In this document: piece after piece, positions 22,666 through 30,575 of the stretch
Layout of the letters: the number at the start of each line of letters is the position of its first letter
Position numbering within the stretch: the stretch's first letter is position 1
Assembly (NCBI GenBank): GCA_964441145.1
Contig: CAYTUB010000027.1
Span: forward strand, 1 to 33,059
Origin: SHLQ01 sp964441145
GTDB taxonomy: Bacteria; Actinomycetota; Acidimicrobiia; Acidimicrobiales; SHLQ01
Direction: 5' to 3'
DNA: 33,059 nucleotides
The notes under the pieces: model-generated
What the model was told of the DNA's origin: nothing
What the model saw: the letters and a program-made list of their open reading frames with translations, nothing else
The model's database searches: none
Position numbers and translations under genes: made by a program

Positions 22666-23160
22666 GTGTCAGACACCGTAGTTACCGGCCTTGTGCTCCT
22701 CGCGCTGGTGGTCGGCCTCGCCGGAACCGTCGTGCCGGTACTCCCTGGGATTCTTCTCATGTGGGGAGCGGTCGTCGCCTACGGTTTCTTCGTCGGATTC
22801 GGGCCAGCGGGCATTGTGGCCGTGGTGTTGGTAACCCTGCTGAGCGCCGCCGCCGTTGCGCTGGGTTTCATCTTGCCGAAGCGTTTCGCCGACGACAGCG
22901 GCGCCTCTCTAGCCAGCCAACTCGCCGCCGTGCTCGGAGGCATCATTGGCTTCTTCGTGATTCCGGTCATCGGCATTGTGGTCGGTGCGTTGGTTGGGAT
23001 CGCCCTTGCCGAGTACATGGACAAGGGCGATTGGGCATTGGCGCGCACATCCACAATCGCCGTGGCTAAAGGATTCGGGATTGGCGCCTTGGCCCAAATC
23101 GGGTTCGGATTTCTCATCCTGATCGTCTGGTCGGGCTGGGCTGCCACTGTGGTGTTGTAG
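22666..23160 (+). CDS. DUF456 family membrane protein
   Basis: 164 residues with GTG start. Hydrophobic throughout, with about five segments: LVLLALVVGLAGTVVPVLPG is the typical opening, then WGAVVAYGFFVGFGPAG, then a Gly-rich helix GGIIGFFVIPVIGIVVGALVG and a final LILIVWSGWA. This is the DUF456 (YqgC-like) pattern, widespread but of unknown function. The GTG is preceded by AGAGC, a weak ribosome-binding site. It converges on the SRPBCC gene with a 31-bp gap. Confidence 0.88.
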   Translation: MSDTVVTGLVLLALVVGLAGTVVPVLPGILLMWGAVVAYGFFVGFGPAGIVAVVLVTLLSAAAVALGFILPKRFADDSGASLASQLAAVLGGIIGFFVIPVIGIVVGALVGIALAEYMDKGDWALARTSTIAVAKGFGIGALAQIGFGFLILIVWSGWAATVVL

Positions 23161-23191
23161 GCCAGTGGTGCGCGGGCTAGCGGTGCGTGGG

Positions 23192-23647
23192 CTAGCCCAG
23201 CGATGCCACGTAGCTGGGCAGCCTTGTCGTGGCTCGCTCGATCGCGCTGCCCAGGACGTTTCCTAGGGCCGGGATCCACAAGCCACCCGAATAGCTGAGC
23301 GTGAGTGTCACCCGGGTGCTTTGGGCCTCGGCGCGTTGGGTCGAAACTTCCATCACCCAGGCGGCGTGTTCTCGCCCATCCAGCTCGATCCGCTCGAACA
23401 GGATGTGGCGGCTTCCGTCTGGTTGAGTCTCATCGGTCGTTCGGACAAAGCGCAGCTGCTTGGACCGGGCCAGCGGACCCACTTGCGCGCGAAGTGTTGT
23501 CGTCCACGCCGGCCCATCGCCGTCGTCCTGCGCGGGATCGGCGACCTGCACGAGGTCATTCCAATGCGGGTAGGTGCCCAGGTCGGCCAGGACGTTTCCC
23601 ACAACATCGTCTTCTGCCTCGACGAGGAGATTTGCGCTGTGCTTCAC
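23192..23647 (-). CDS. SRPBCC (START-like) family protein
   Basis: 151 residues. The opening MKHSANLLVEAEDDVVGNVLADLGTYPHWNDLV is the standard polyketide-cyclase/SRPBCC pattern ('D...Y..W...V'). Alternating strands follow (KQLRFVRTTDE, HAAWVMEVS, TRVTLTLSYSGG), and a C-terminal helix closes the fold. Such proteins bind hydrophobic ligands, and no ligand can be named. It is divergent from the isochorismate synthase gene by 32 bp, so a shared promoter region is likely. Confidence 0.85.
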   Translation of the reverse strand: MKHSANLLVEAEDDVVGNVLADLGTYPHWNDLVQVADPAQDDGDGPAWTTTLRAQVGPLARSKQLRFVRTTDETQPDGSRHILFERIELDGREHAAWVMEVSTQRAEAQSTRVTLTLSYSGGLWIPALGNVLGSAIERATTRLPSYVASLG

Positions 23648-23679
23648 CTCTCCAGTGTGCCGGTGCCTAGGATCGAAAT

Positions 23680-24909
23680 GTGGGTCTCAACACAGTTCCA
23701 ATTGACGATGGCCTGCTGGCCGAGATCGACCTTGTTGCCTTGGGTGCCTCGAGCGGCCTGCTGTGGTGCTCGCCGAATGTGACCTTGGTGGGGTTCGGCG
23801 ATATCACCGAGGTGTCCTTAGGAGTCGCAACCGGAGCCGAGGAACTGACCGCCGCACTCGAATCAAAGCGAGGTCAGAGCTCTGTTCGCGTCCCCGGGTC
23901 TGGGCCGGTGGCCTTCACGGCGCTTCCCTTCGACCGAAGTTCGCTCGGCCGAGCGCAGCTTCCGGAAATAGTGATTGGCCAGGTCGGCGCCGAAAGGTTC
24001 CTGACCTCACCGGTCGACGTGAGCTTCGGGAGCATTACCGAGCAGGCCTTGGCTCTTGCTCCGTCCACGTCGGAGCCAATGCCCGACTCGATCAGCGTGG
24101 AACTCTCGATATCGGCATCGGCGTGGCGCGACGAGGTCGTCGCCGCTGCACGCCGTCGCTTGGAAAGGTCCGACATGCAAAAGGCCGTGTTTGCTCGGGA
24201 ACTACACCTTCGCGCCAACGCTGACTTTCCCGTGGCCCGTATCGTCCGCGACCTCGGCCGGCGGTTCCCCGCCACGATGCTCTTCGCTATCGACGGTTTT
24301 ATTGGCGCCTCTCCAGAATTGTTGGTAAGCCGATCCGACCGCACCGTCCGTGCCCACCCGCTCGCCGGCACGGCAAGCCGAAGCGACGACCCAGAAGTCG
24401 ACGCAGCCCGAATCGAGGGACTCCGGGCATCGGCGAAGGATCGGACCGAACATCGGATAACAATCGATTGGCTCCTTGCAGAGCTGTTGCCCTTTTGTTC
24501 CTACGTCGACGCTGAACCCGAACCCTCGGTCCTCTCGATGGCCAACGTGCACCACCTCGGCACGCTCGTCGAGGGAGTGCTTTCCGCCCCGGCTGTCTCG
24601 GTGCTGGACCTCGTCCGTGCAGTGCACCCGACGCCTGCCCTGGGCGGGGATCCCCAACAAGACGCACTCGCCTTGATCGACGAACTCGAAGGTTTCGACC
24701 GTGGTCGGTACGGCGGTCCTGCAGGGTGGGTCGACGTCGATGGCAACGGAGAGTTCGCCGTCAGCGTCCGCACAGCCGACATCGACGGGGCACACGCCAG
24801 GGTGTGCGCCGGTGTTGGCGTGGTAGCCCAAAGTGATCCCGAGGACGAGCTCATCGAAACCCAAGCCAAGTTCCGGGCCATGCTGAGCTCGGTGCTCAAC
24901 CCTGAGTAA
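23680..24909 (+). CDS. Isochorismate synthase (MenF/EntC type)
   Basis: 409 residues with GTG start. The chorismate-binding domain occupies about 150-405. Visible motifs are DMQKAVFAREL with the catalytic lysine, GASPELLVSR, RAHPLAGTA, ANVHHLGTLVEG, HPTPALGGDP and GPAGWVDVDGNGEFAV with the Mg2+-site glutamates nearby, then ETQAKF at the end. It converts chorismate to isochorismate. In an actinobacterium this is most likely for menaquinone (menF-like), but salicylate or siderophore synthesis is possible, and no other men or ent gene is in the window. Confidence 0.92.
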   Translation: MGLNTVPIDDGLLAEIDLVALGASSGLLWCSPNVTLVGFGDITEVSLGVATGAEELTAALESKRGQSSVRVPGSGPVAFTALPFDRSSLGRAQLPEIVIGQVGAERFLTSPVDVSFGSITEQALALAPSTSEPMPDSISVELSISASAWRDEVVAAARRRLERSDMQKAVFARELHLRANADFPVARIVRDLGRRFPATMLFAIDGFIGASPELLVSRSDRTVRAHPLAGTASRSDDPEVDAARIEGLRASAKDRTEHRITIDWLLAELLPFCSYVDAEPEPSVLSMANVHHLGTLVEGVLSAPAVSVLDLVRAVHPTPALGGDPQQDALALIDELEGFDRGRYGGPAGWVDVDGNGEFAVSVRTADIDGAHARVCAGVGVVAQSDPEDELIETQAKFRAMLSSVLNPE

Positions 24910-24913
24910 ACAA

Positions 24914-24936
24914 GGACAGTTAGTCCCTAACTGTCC
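24914..24936. terminator. Shared hairpin between isochorismate synthase and methyltransferase genes
   Basis: GGACAGTTAG (24914-24923) and CTAACTGTCC (24927-24936) are perfect 10-bp arms with a 3-nt loop. The minus-strand methyltransferase stop codon lies within the left arm. A TTTGTTTTC stretch follows on the plus side. Confidence 0.7.
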
Positions 24937-25519
24937 CAGTTTGTTTTCGTGAGACCAGCCAGGCCTCGTGAACACCGTTGTCTCGCCACGCTTCATCGGA
25001 GCGAAGGATCTCCATTCCCGAGCCCTCAGGGGCGACGAGGCTTGAGAGCTCGTCAGGCTCGAGCAAGAACCGGGCCGAGGGCCGATCATGTCGTTCGAGG
25101 TTCGCCGTCGTCGCAATAGCCACCGCAGCGATACCACCCGGTCGAAGCTGACTGGATAGCGACTGCAACATGGCGCGGTCGAGGTAGTGCACGCAACACA
25201 GCAAGTCCCACGGACCTACCGGCACTCCGTCGACGGTGGTGTCGTGCTCGGCGGTAGCGATGCTGATTCCGCCATCTTCGGCCCGTCGGGCCACGGCCTC
25301 AAGAGCTGTTGTGGACACATCGAAACACGTCGTCTCAAAGCCGCGTTGGGCACACCACAGCCCGGCATCGCCCCACCCGCAGGCAATGTCGGCGGCACGC
25401 GGCAGAGGCGGAAAATCCTGGCCACTGACGGCGTCGATGATGAGCTCGTGAGGTGAGATCTCTTGCGGAGGAGTGGCTTGGCTATATCGGGAGTTCCAAC
25501 GCTCAGCATCGGTGGTCAT
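24920..25519 (-). CDS. Class I SAM-dependent methyltransferase (TehB-like)
   Basis: 199 residues. ERWNSRYSQA at the start is the common opening of TehB/thiopurine-type methyltransferases. Motif I is ADIACGWGDAGLWCA (here GWGDAG replaces the usual GCGxG), with the acidic loop CFDVSTTAL and the later DLLCCVHYLDR segment. The C-terminus (SSLVAPEGSGMEILRSDE) is also TehB-like. The substrate is unknown. It converges on the isochorismate synthase gene and is not in its operon. Confidence 0.87.
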   Translation of the reverse strand: MTTDAERWNSRYSQATPPQEISPHELIIDAVSGQDFPPLPRAADIACGWGDAGLWCAQRGFETTCFDVSTTALEAVARRAEDGGISIATAEHDTTVDGVPVGPWDLLCCVHYLDRAMLQSLSSQLRPGGIAAVAIATTANLERHDRPSARFLLEPDELSSLVAPEGSGMEILRSDEAWRDNGVHEAWLVSRKQTGTVRD

Positions 25520-25695
25520 GGCAGTAATTCTGTCGTGCCTTGGAGATGTTCACTTCAGTTTGGAGATATGGGCTCCGATTAAAAAGTGCGAACCTACCCC
25601 AGGAAGTCACGGAATCCGCGACTTTTTGAGGCTAAGTTGCGTCTGAATTACACGACACCAAACCCGTGCGAGTTGGCGGGACGAAAGAGGATTTC

Positions 25696-25866
25696 ATGTT
25701 TGACAAAGTCAACGAAATGAAGGAAAAGGCCGCAGGCCTCGCAGACCAAGCCAAGGACATGGCTGGCAAGGTCCCTGGTGGCGAAGGCATCGCCGACAAG
25801 ATCGACGACGTAACTGACAAGATTCCAGGAATGGGCGAAGGCGAAGGCGAAGCAGAAGCTGAATGA
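25696..25866 (+). CDS. Small helical acidic protein, Lys/Asp/Glu-rich
   Basis: 56 residues from ATG 25696, preceded by GAAAGAGGA at good spacing, so I prefer this start to an in-frame one 30 bp upstream. The sequence is a regular amphipathic helix (DKVNEMKEKAAGLADQAKDM, then ADKIDDVTDKI) with a Gly/Glu tail (GEGEGEAEAE). It resembles short MT0933-type or LEA/CsbD-like proteins in composition, but the match is not specific. It stands alone with a strong terminator after it, so it is probably a highly expressed single gene. Confidence 0.7.
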   Translation: MFDKVNEMKEKAAGLADQAKDMAGKVPGGEGIADKIDDVTDKIPGMGEGEGEAEAE

Positions 25867-25917
25867 GCTTCTTGCGCTGATCGATCAACACTGATCGATA
25901 CGCAACCAATCAACATC

Positions 25918-25947
25918 GAGAGCCGGTGGCCTAGGCCGCCGGCTCTC
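25918..25947 (+). terminator. Strong terminator after the small helical protein gene
   Basis: GAGAGCCGG (25918-25926) and CCGGCTCTC (25939-25947) are perfect arms, followed by GGCGTTTTG. The inner TGGCCTAGGCCG is itself palindromic. It lies between converging gene ends. Confidence 0.8.
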
Positions 25948-25967
25948 GGCGTTTTGCAGCAGCTTGG

Positions 25968-27296
25968 CTAGAGCCCAAGTGGATAGTGCGCAAGCAATTC
26001 ACTGCCCGTTTCGGTGATGACCACCTGCTCTTCGAGCTTGACGCCTTCACCGCCGTGGCGACTACCCACGTAGGCCTCGACGCTCATCACCATGCCGGGC
26101 TCCATCACACAGTCGATGCCCCAGTCATCCCACGCAGCGGGAAAGAAGACCTCGGGGTACTCATCGCACTGCCCAACGCCATGGAACAGGCACGAATAGT
26201 GGCGATAGTCCTCGACGGGTGGGAACCAGCTCTTGTGCGTGAGTTCCTCCACGGAGACCCCAGGTTTGAGCAGCTCGATGTTGTGATCGATCTGGTGCCT
26301 GGCCATGTCATAGATCGTTTGTTGCTCCGGCGTCGGAGCGCGATCTCCAACGACCCAACTACGGCTGATATCGACACACATGCCGTATGCCCCGACGAGG
26401 TCGGTGTCGTAGGCCAACATGTCGCCGTTCTCGATAACTCGTGACGAGGCTTCTTGGAACCAGGGATTTGTACGGGGCCCCGACGACAGAATCTGCGTTT
26501 CGATCCATTCGCCGCCCCTACGAATGTTCCCGGCGTGCAGCATCGCCCACACTTCGCGTTCGGTCATGCCCGGAACCAAGGCTTCGTGCATCTCACGCAT
26601 GGTTTCGGTGCACCCAACCCCTGCACAATGCAGAGCCTTGATCTCATCGGGGGATTTGAGGCGCCGTGCTTGTTCCATCAGTTGTTGACCGCGTTCGATG
26701 GTGATCCCGTGGTTGGTGAGCTTGGTGCCCTCGAGAAAGTTGACCTGATCGACGGCGATTCGTGCGTCTTTGCCGCAATGGGTTTCGACCACTGCGGCCA
26801 TGTCATCGGCCCAGCGTTGGGCGATCTCATCGAAACGATCTCCAGCCAGGAAGTAGGTCGTGCCGATGGCCGATCGAACTTCGGTGACACCATCGTGGTG
26901 GCCGGAAAGGAACTGGCAGTTGTCGTAGTCCCACAGCACGACGGTGCCGTCGGCGGCCATGAATGCGTAACGGGCCGCGTTGTGCATCACCCACAACTGC
27001 ATGTTTGTCGTGTCGGTGATGTAGCGAATGTTCATCGGGTCCATCACGATGACGCCGTCGTAGCCAAACTCGTTTAGCGCTCCGCTGACTCGACCGCGTC
27101 GATAGGTCCGTATGGCATCGAGGTCCGGAAGCTCGGCTCCCGCTGCGATGAATTCGGCTTCGACGGTAGGGCCTGGGCCGAGCACCAGATGGTGATTGTC
27201 GGTCGCTGCCAAAGCGAACTCGGGAGTACCGTCGCCGTCGATGTGGCGCCGGTAGTCGTTGTGGCTCGCTGCGCCGGGAGAAATTCTGCCTGCCAT
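25968..27296 (-). CDS. dddP: DddP-type DMSP lyase (M24 metallopeptidase-fold)
   Basis: 442 residues from ATG 27296, matching DddP length (~446). The N-terminal half has DPMNIRYITDTTNMQLW and VVLWDYDN. The C-terminal half has RRGGEWIETQILSSGPRTNP, YDTDLVGAYGMCVDISRSW and LFHGVGQCDEYP. These closely follow my recollection of Roseobacter DddP. The metal ligands expected for DddP are all present: D297, D299, D309, H372, E407 and E422. The catalytic aspartate is D378 in GVGQCDEYP, and the nearby Y367 is kept. DddP cleaves dimethylsulfoniopropionate to dimethyl sulfide and acrylate. Plain Xaa-Pro peptidases lack the extended TNMQLW and GVGQCDE blocks. No acrylate-catabolism gene is adjacent. An upstream extension to 27491 is not family-like. 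Confidence 0.82.
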   Translation of the reverse strand: MAGRISPGAASHNDYRRHIDGDGTPEFALAATDNHHLVLGPGPTVEAEFIAAGAELPDLDAIRTYRRGRVSGALNEFGYDGVIVMDPMNIRYITDTTNMQLWVMHNAARYAFMAADGTVVLWDYDNCQFLSGHHDGVTEVRSAIGTTYFLAGDRFDEIAQRWADDMAAVVETHCGKDARIAVDQVNFLEGTKLTNHGITIERGQQLMEQARRLKSPDEIKALHCAGVGCTETMREMHEALVPGMTEREVWAMLHAGNIRRGGEWIETQILSSGPRTNPWFQEASSRVIENGDMLAYDTDLVGAYGMCVDISRSWVVGDRAPTPEQQTIYDMARHQIDHNIELLKPGVSVEELTHKSWFPPVEDYRHYSCLFHGVGQCDEYPEVFFPAAWDDWGIDCVMEPGMVMSVEAYVGSRHGGEGVKLEEQVVITETGSELLAHYPLGL

Positions 27297-27357
27297 GTGA
27301 AACCTTGGCACACGGCGGAGCGAATCTCGACTCCGAGTCGTATAGGTCGATCGCCCT

Positions 27358-28110
27358 ATGGAGAGGTCTTCGGGCAATGTCGAACAATCGGTGATGCGGG
27401 GACACCCATCAGCCGGTTCAGATTTCGATGTATCCGCTCTGGGGGGAGGTGTGCCTACCTCGCCGATTGCGAGCGCAACACTGCAGGCCACTCCGCCGCC
27501 TCCGGGCGCGGCGAACCTGCCACCACCGCCGGCTTTCTCAATGCCTCAGGGTCCTCCCACGGCTACACCTGCGGGTGGACAGAAGAAGTCCGGTGGCTTG
27601 TCGCCGGGTGCCAAGTGGGGAATCGGCCTCGTGGCGACGATTCTGTGTCTTTCTCTCGCCATATTTGGTGTGCGGATCGCTCAAGAAGTTTCGAACCTGG
27701 CCGTGATCGACGACCTCGAAGTGGGCGACTGTGTCGAGAATCATTTCCAAAGCCAGGAGCAGGCCGAAGAGGGAGAGTTCTTCTCGGTAATGTTTGTGTC
27801 GCGAGTTTCGTGCTCTCAAACACATGCCTATGAGATGTATGCCAAGAGCACGACCCTTTGGGACAGTGGCGCTGCATACCCCGGCGTCGACGCCGTGTTC
27901 CAAGACGGCGAACAATTCTGTCGAGCTCAGTACGACGAGTTCGTCGGCGGCGACTACTTCACCTCGCCCTATGACTTCTTCGTATTCGTTCCCCCCGACC
28001 AGGTGTGGGCCGACGGCGGACGAGATGTGCGGTGCTTGGTCGGCTACGCCGATGGCGTGAGTTCAGCGATTGGCACCCTCGAAGGCGCGGGATGGCAGAC
28101 AGCTAGCTAG
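27358..28110 (+). CDS. Septum_form-domain membrane protein
   Basis: 250 residues. A proline-rich cytoplasmic N-terminus (TPPPPGAANLPPPPAFSMPQ, about 43-62) is followed by one transmembrane helix (WGIGLVATILCLSLAIFGV, about 86-104). The extracytoplasmic domain has the Septum_form pattern: LEVGDCVE, RVSCSQTHAYEMY, PGVDAVFQ, then C and FVG and a final RCLVGYADG. Conserved cysteines probably pair. The family is named for septum formation, but most members are uncharacterised. The start may be 27358 or a later ATG at 27394. It is divergent from dddP with 61 bp between. Confidence 0.8.
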   Translation: MERSSGNVEQSVMRGHPSAGSDFDVSALGGGVPTSPIASATLQATPPPPGAANLPPPPAFSMPQGPPTATPAGGQKKSGGLSPGAKWGIGLVATILCLSLAIFGVRIAQEVSNLAVIDDLEVGDCVENHFQSQEQAEEGEFFSVMFVSRVSCSQTHAYEMYAKSTTLWDSGAAYPGVDAVFQDGEQFCRAQYDEFVGGDYFTSPYDFFVFVPPDQVWADGGRDVRCLVGYADGVSSAIGTLEGAGWQTAS

Positions 28111-28124
28111 CGCCAGAAAATTTC

Positions 28125-28165
28125 TGTCCCCCGTTTGATACCTATACGGTACTTTTTGGGGGACA
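28125..28165. repeat. REP-like inverted repeat between converging genes
   Basis: TGTCCCCC (28125-28132) and GGGGGACA (28158-28165) are perfect arms, with inner TACC/GGTA arms extending the stem. The flanks AAATTTC and AATCT recall the 'AAATCTGTCCCC' palindromes that accompany REP-associated transposases. It may also end both flanking genes (28110 and 28170). Confidence 0.55.
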
Positions 28166-28169
28166 AATC

Positions 28170-28829
28170 TTACGTGCCGAGGAGTAGTTCGTGTGCTTCG
28201 GCCAGGCTTTGCACCGATGTTGCTCCCTCATGGGGTTCTCCGTCGGGGACGAGTGCGATCGCGTGGGCTCCCGAGGCAATCGCAGCGGCGATTCCCGGTC
28301 GACTGTCCTCGACGATCGCGCAACGCTCGATCGGCGTCTTGAGGCGTTCGGCGGCAGCGAGAAAGATCGTCGGATCGGGCTTCCACACGCCAACGTCATA
28401 GGCGCTGAACATCACGTCGCTCGAAAAGAATCGGTCGAGCCCGGTGACTCCGAGACACAGTTCCATCTTGGCCATTGGCGCGTTCGTGGCAACGGCGAAA
28501 GGCACCGAGCGATCCACCAGGGCTTCGAGAAGTTTCGACGCCCCAGCAATCTCGACAAGGCCCTTGCGGATCTCGTCGTACTGGCGCGTTCGGAACTCCG
28601 TGAAGAAGGCTTCTCGATCGACGGTCGTGCCCGACCGTTCGTCGATGACATCGATAACCACATTGATGTCGCTGCCCTTAAGTCGTTCCGCGTCGCCGGC
28701 AAAGACGTCGGCACCAGCCTCGACAGCCATGGTCGCCAACAACGAGAGCGTTGTTGTTTCGCTATCGACCAGCGTGCCGTCGTGGTCAAAGATGACCGCG
28801 TCGACGCTGTCGCCGATCCAAGGAGTCAC
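28170..28829 (-). CDS. HAD-family phosphatase/phosphoglucomutase-like hydrolase
   Basis: 219 residues. The HAD motif I is VIFDHDGTLVDSE (nucleophile D15, acid/base D17). A helical cap follows at about 20-85 (ERLKGSDINVVIDV). Motif II is PFAVATNAP, motif III the VWKPDP lysine, and motif IV IVEDSRPGIAAA. This is the beta-phosphoglucomutase/Gph-like subfamily, which acts on small phosphosugars, but the substrate is not decidable. It lies 5 bp after the fructose-bisphosphate aldolase gene on the same strand, so the pair is surely co-transcribed. Confidence 0.9.
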   Translation of the reverse strand: MTPWIGDSVDAVIFDHDGTLVDSETTTLSLLATMAVEAGADVFAGDAERLKGSDINVVIDVIDERSGTTVDREAFFTEFRTRQYDEIRKGLVEIAGASKLLEALVDRSVPFAVATNAPMAKMELCLGVTGLDRFFSSDVMFSAYDVGVWKPDPTIFLAAAERLKTPIERCAIVEDSRPGIAAAIASGAHAIALVPDGEPHEGATSVQSLAEAHELLLGT

Positions 28830-28834
28830 CTGCG

Positions 28835-29902
28835 TTATGGGATTGGGTTACCGAGTTCAGCAAAGGCCTGCGTGAGGCGCTCGCTGAAGGACTGCTCGCC
28901 GGCACGCAACCACGATCGTGGGTCGTACTTCTTCTTGTTTGGCTGGTCTGCACCCTCGGGGTTGCCGAGCTGAGTCTGGAGGTAGTCGTGGTTGCCGGCT
29001 TCGTACTCGCGAATGCCGTCCCAGAATGCCCACTGCAGGTCGGTGTCGATGTTCATCTTCACGACGCCGTAGCTGATGGCCTCGGAAATTTCTGCTGCGG
29101 TCGAGCCCGAGCCACCGTGGAACACGAAGTTGACCGGGTTTGCCTCGGTGCTGTGCTTGTCTTGGATGAAGGCCTGTGAGTCACGCAGGATCGTCGGGGT
29201 GAGCTTGACGTTGCCTGGCTTGTACACGCCGTGAACGTTGCCGAACGATGCTGCGACGGTGAACTGGTCCGACACTGCCGAGAGCTGCTCAAACGCGTAG
29301 TCGACCTCTTCAGGCTTGGTGTAGAGGTCTTCCTCTTTCACGTCGGAGTTGTCGACGCCGTCCTCTTCGCCACCGGTAATGCCGAGTTCGATCTCGAGGG
29401 TCATGCCCATGGGTTCCATGCGCTTCAAGTACTCGACGCAGATCGCCATGTTCTCTTCGAGAGGCTCTTCGGAGAGGTCGAGCATGTGGGAGCTGAACAG
29501 CGGCTCACCGTTGGTCTTGAAGTACTCCTCGCTTGCGTCGAGCAAACCGTCGATCCAGGGCAGCAACTTCTTCGCCGCGTGGTCGGTGTGCAAGATGACG
29601 CTCGCTCCGTAGTGGGGCGCCATCGTGCGAACGTGGAGCGCTCCGGCGATGGATCCTGCGATCGAGGCTTCAAGGCCGTCGAGCTTGACGCCCTTGCCAG
29701 CGTTGAAGGCGCCGCCGCCGTTTGAGAATTGGACGATGACGGGAGCGTCGACGTTTGCCGCCGTCTCCATAACAGCATTCATGCTGTTCGTACCGACACA
29801 GTTGGCCGCGGGAAGAGCGAAGGACTCTTCCTTCGCCAGCGAGAAAGCTTGTTGAACCGCGTCTCCGGTTAGGACGCCTGTGGGAAGATCACGTGAAGTC
29901 AT
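28835..29902 (-). CDS. fba: Class II fructose-bisphosphate aldolase
   Basis: 355 residues, the size and sequence type of E. coli FbaA. Zn2+ and substrate residues are visible: LHTDHAAKK (metal histidine), ELGITGGEEDGVD, FGNVHGVYKPG and FVFHGGSGST, with the later NIDTDLQWAF. It cleaves fructose-1,6-bisphosphate to dihydroxyacetone phosphate and glyceraldehyde-3-phosphate in glycolysis, and works in reverse in gluconeogenesis. A HAD phosphatase gene follows 5 bp later on the same strand. Confidence 0.97.
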   Translation of the reverse strand: MTSRDLPTGVLTGDAVQQAFSLAKEESFALPAANCVGTNSMNAVMETAANVDAPVIVQFSNGGGAFNAGKGVKLDGLEASIAGSIAGALHVRTMAPHYGASVILHTDHAAKKLLPWIDGLLDASEEYFKTNGEPLFSSHMLDLSEEPLEENMAICVEYLKRMEPMGMTLEIELGITGGEEDGVDNSDVKEEDLYTKPEEVDYAFEQLSAVSDQFTVAASFGNVHGVYKPGNVKLTPTILRDSQAFIQDKHSTEANPVNFVFHGGSGSTAAEISEAISYGVVKMNIDTDLQWAFWDGIREYEAGNHDYLQTQLGNPEGADQPNKKKYDPRSWLRAGEQSFSERLTQAFAELGNPIP

Positions 29903-30005
29903 GAGCTACAGGGTATTGCGAAGAGGGCAGCGCGCGTGTTGTTTTTGCGATGCGGTAGTCACGATTTGGCTCACGGTGGCGAATCGGGATTGAGGGAAAT
30001 CCCCT

Positions 30006-30575
30006 ATGCCCAGACGCGTGACGCGGCATCACGCTGGATGCATGGCATCAAATTACCGGTTTCGCACATACGTTTCGGCCAATGTGATCGAGCCACTTCG
30101 GCGTCGACCCGGCATCTCGGATTGGCCGTGGCTGGCGCTGTGTTTGCCATACGGCGCTGTCGCGCTCGTGCTCGGTTTGGGAAGCGGACTGTTCACCCCG
30201 GGCGTGCCGCGTTTATGGGAGCTCCTGGTTATCCCACCGCTAGTGATTCTGTATCCGAGCCTGATCGAGGAGTCGGTGTTTCGTGGGTTGCTGTTGCCGG
30301 CGTCGCTCACGGAGAGCTCGGTGAGACGCCAGGTTGCTGCTGTCGCGCTGTCGACCGCCTTGTTTGTGGCGATGCACCCGCTGAATCACTGGTTGATCGG
30401 CCTGAGCGATACCAGTGCATTTACCGATCCCGTGTTCCTGGTGATCGTCACGCTGCTCGGACTGACGTGCGCAGTGCAACGTCTGAAGACCGGATCGTTG
30501 TGGCTGCCGATCGCCACCCACTGGGCCACCGTGGTGGTGTGGAATCTGTTTCTCGGCAGGGACTTGAGTTTCTAG
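30006..30575 (+). CDS. CPBP-family intramembrane protease (CAAX-type)
   Basis: 189 residues, with a possible later start at 30042. About five membrane helices. The CPBP motifs are EESVFRG (Glu-Glu-x3-Arg), the later histidine in FVAMHPLNHW and the final THWATVVVWN. These glutamic-type proteases include CAAX proteases, and some protect against bacteriocins. The stop codon is in a CTAG shared with the converging membrane protein gene. No bacteriocin gene is adjacent. Confidence 0.82.
   Translation: MPRRVTRHHAGCMASNYRFRTYVSANVIEPLRRRPGISDWPWLALCLPYGAVALVLGLGSGLFTPGVPRLWELLVIPPLVILYPSLIEESVFRGLLLPASLTESSVRRQVAAVALSTALFVAMHPLNHWLIGLSDTSAFTDPVFLVIVTLLGLTCAVQRLKTGSLWLPIATHWATVVVWNLFLGRDLSF

Noticed and set aside
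24202..25137. Minus-strand reading frame opposite the isochorismate synthase gene
   Set aside because: An antisense shadow that also runs through the real methyltransferase gene in another frame.
27297..27491. N-terminal extension of DddP
   Set aside because: The extra 65 residues are not family-like and would overlap the start of the divergent Septum_form gene.
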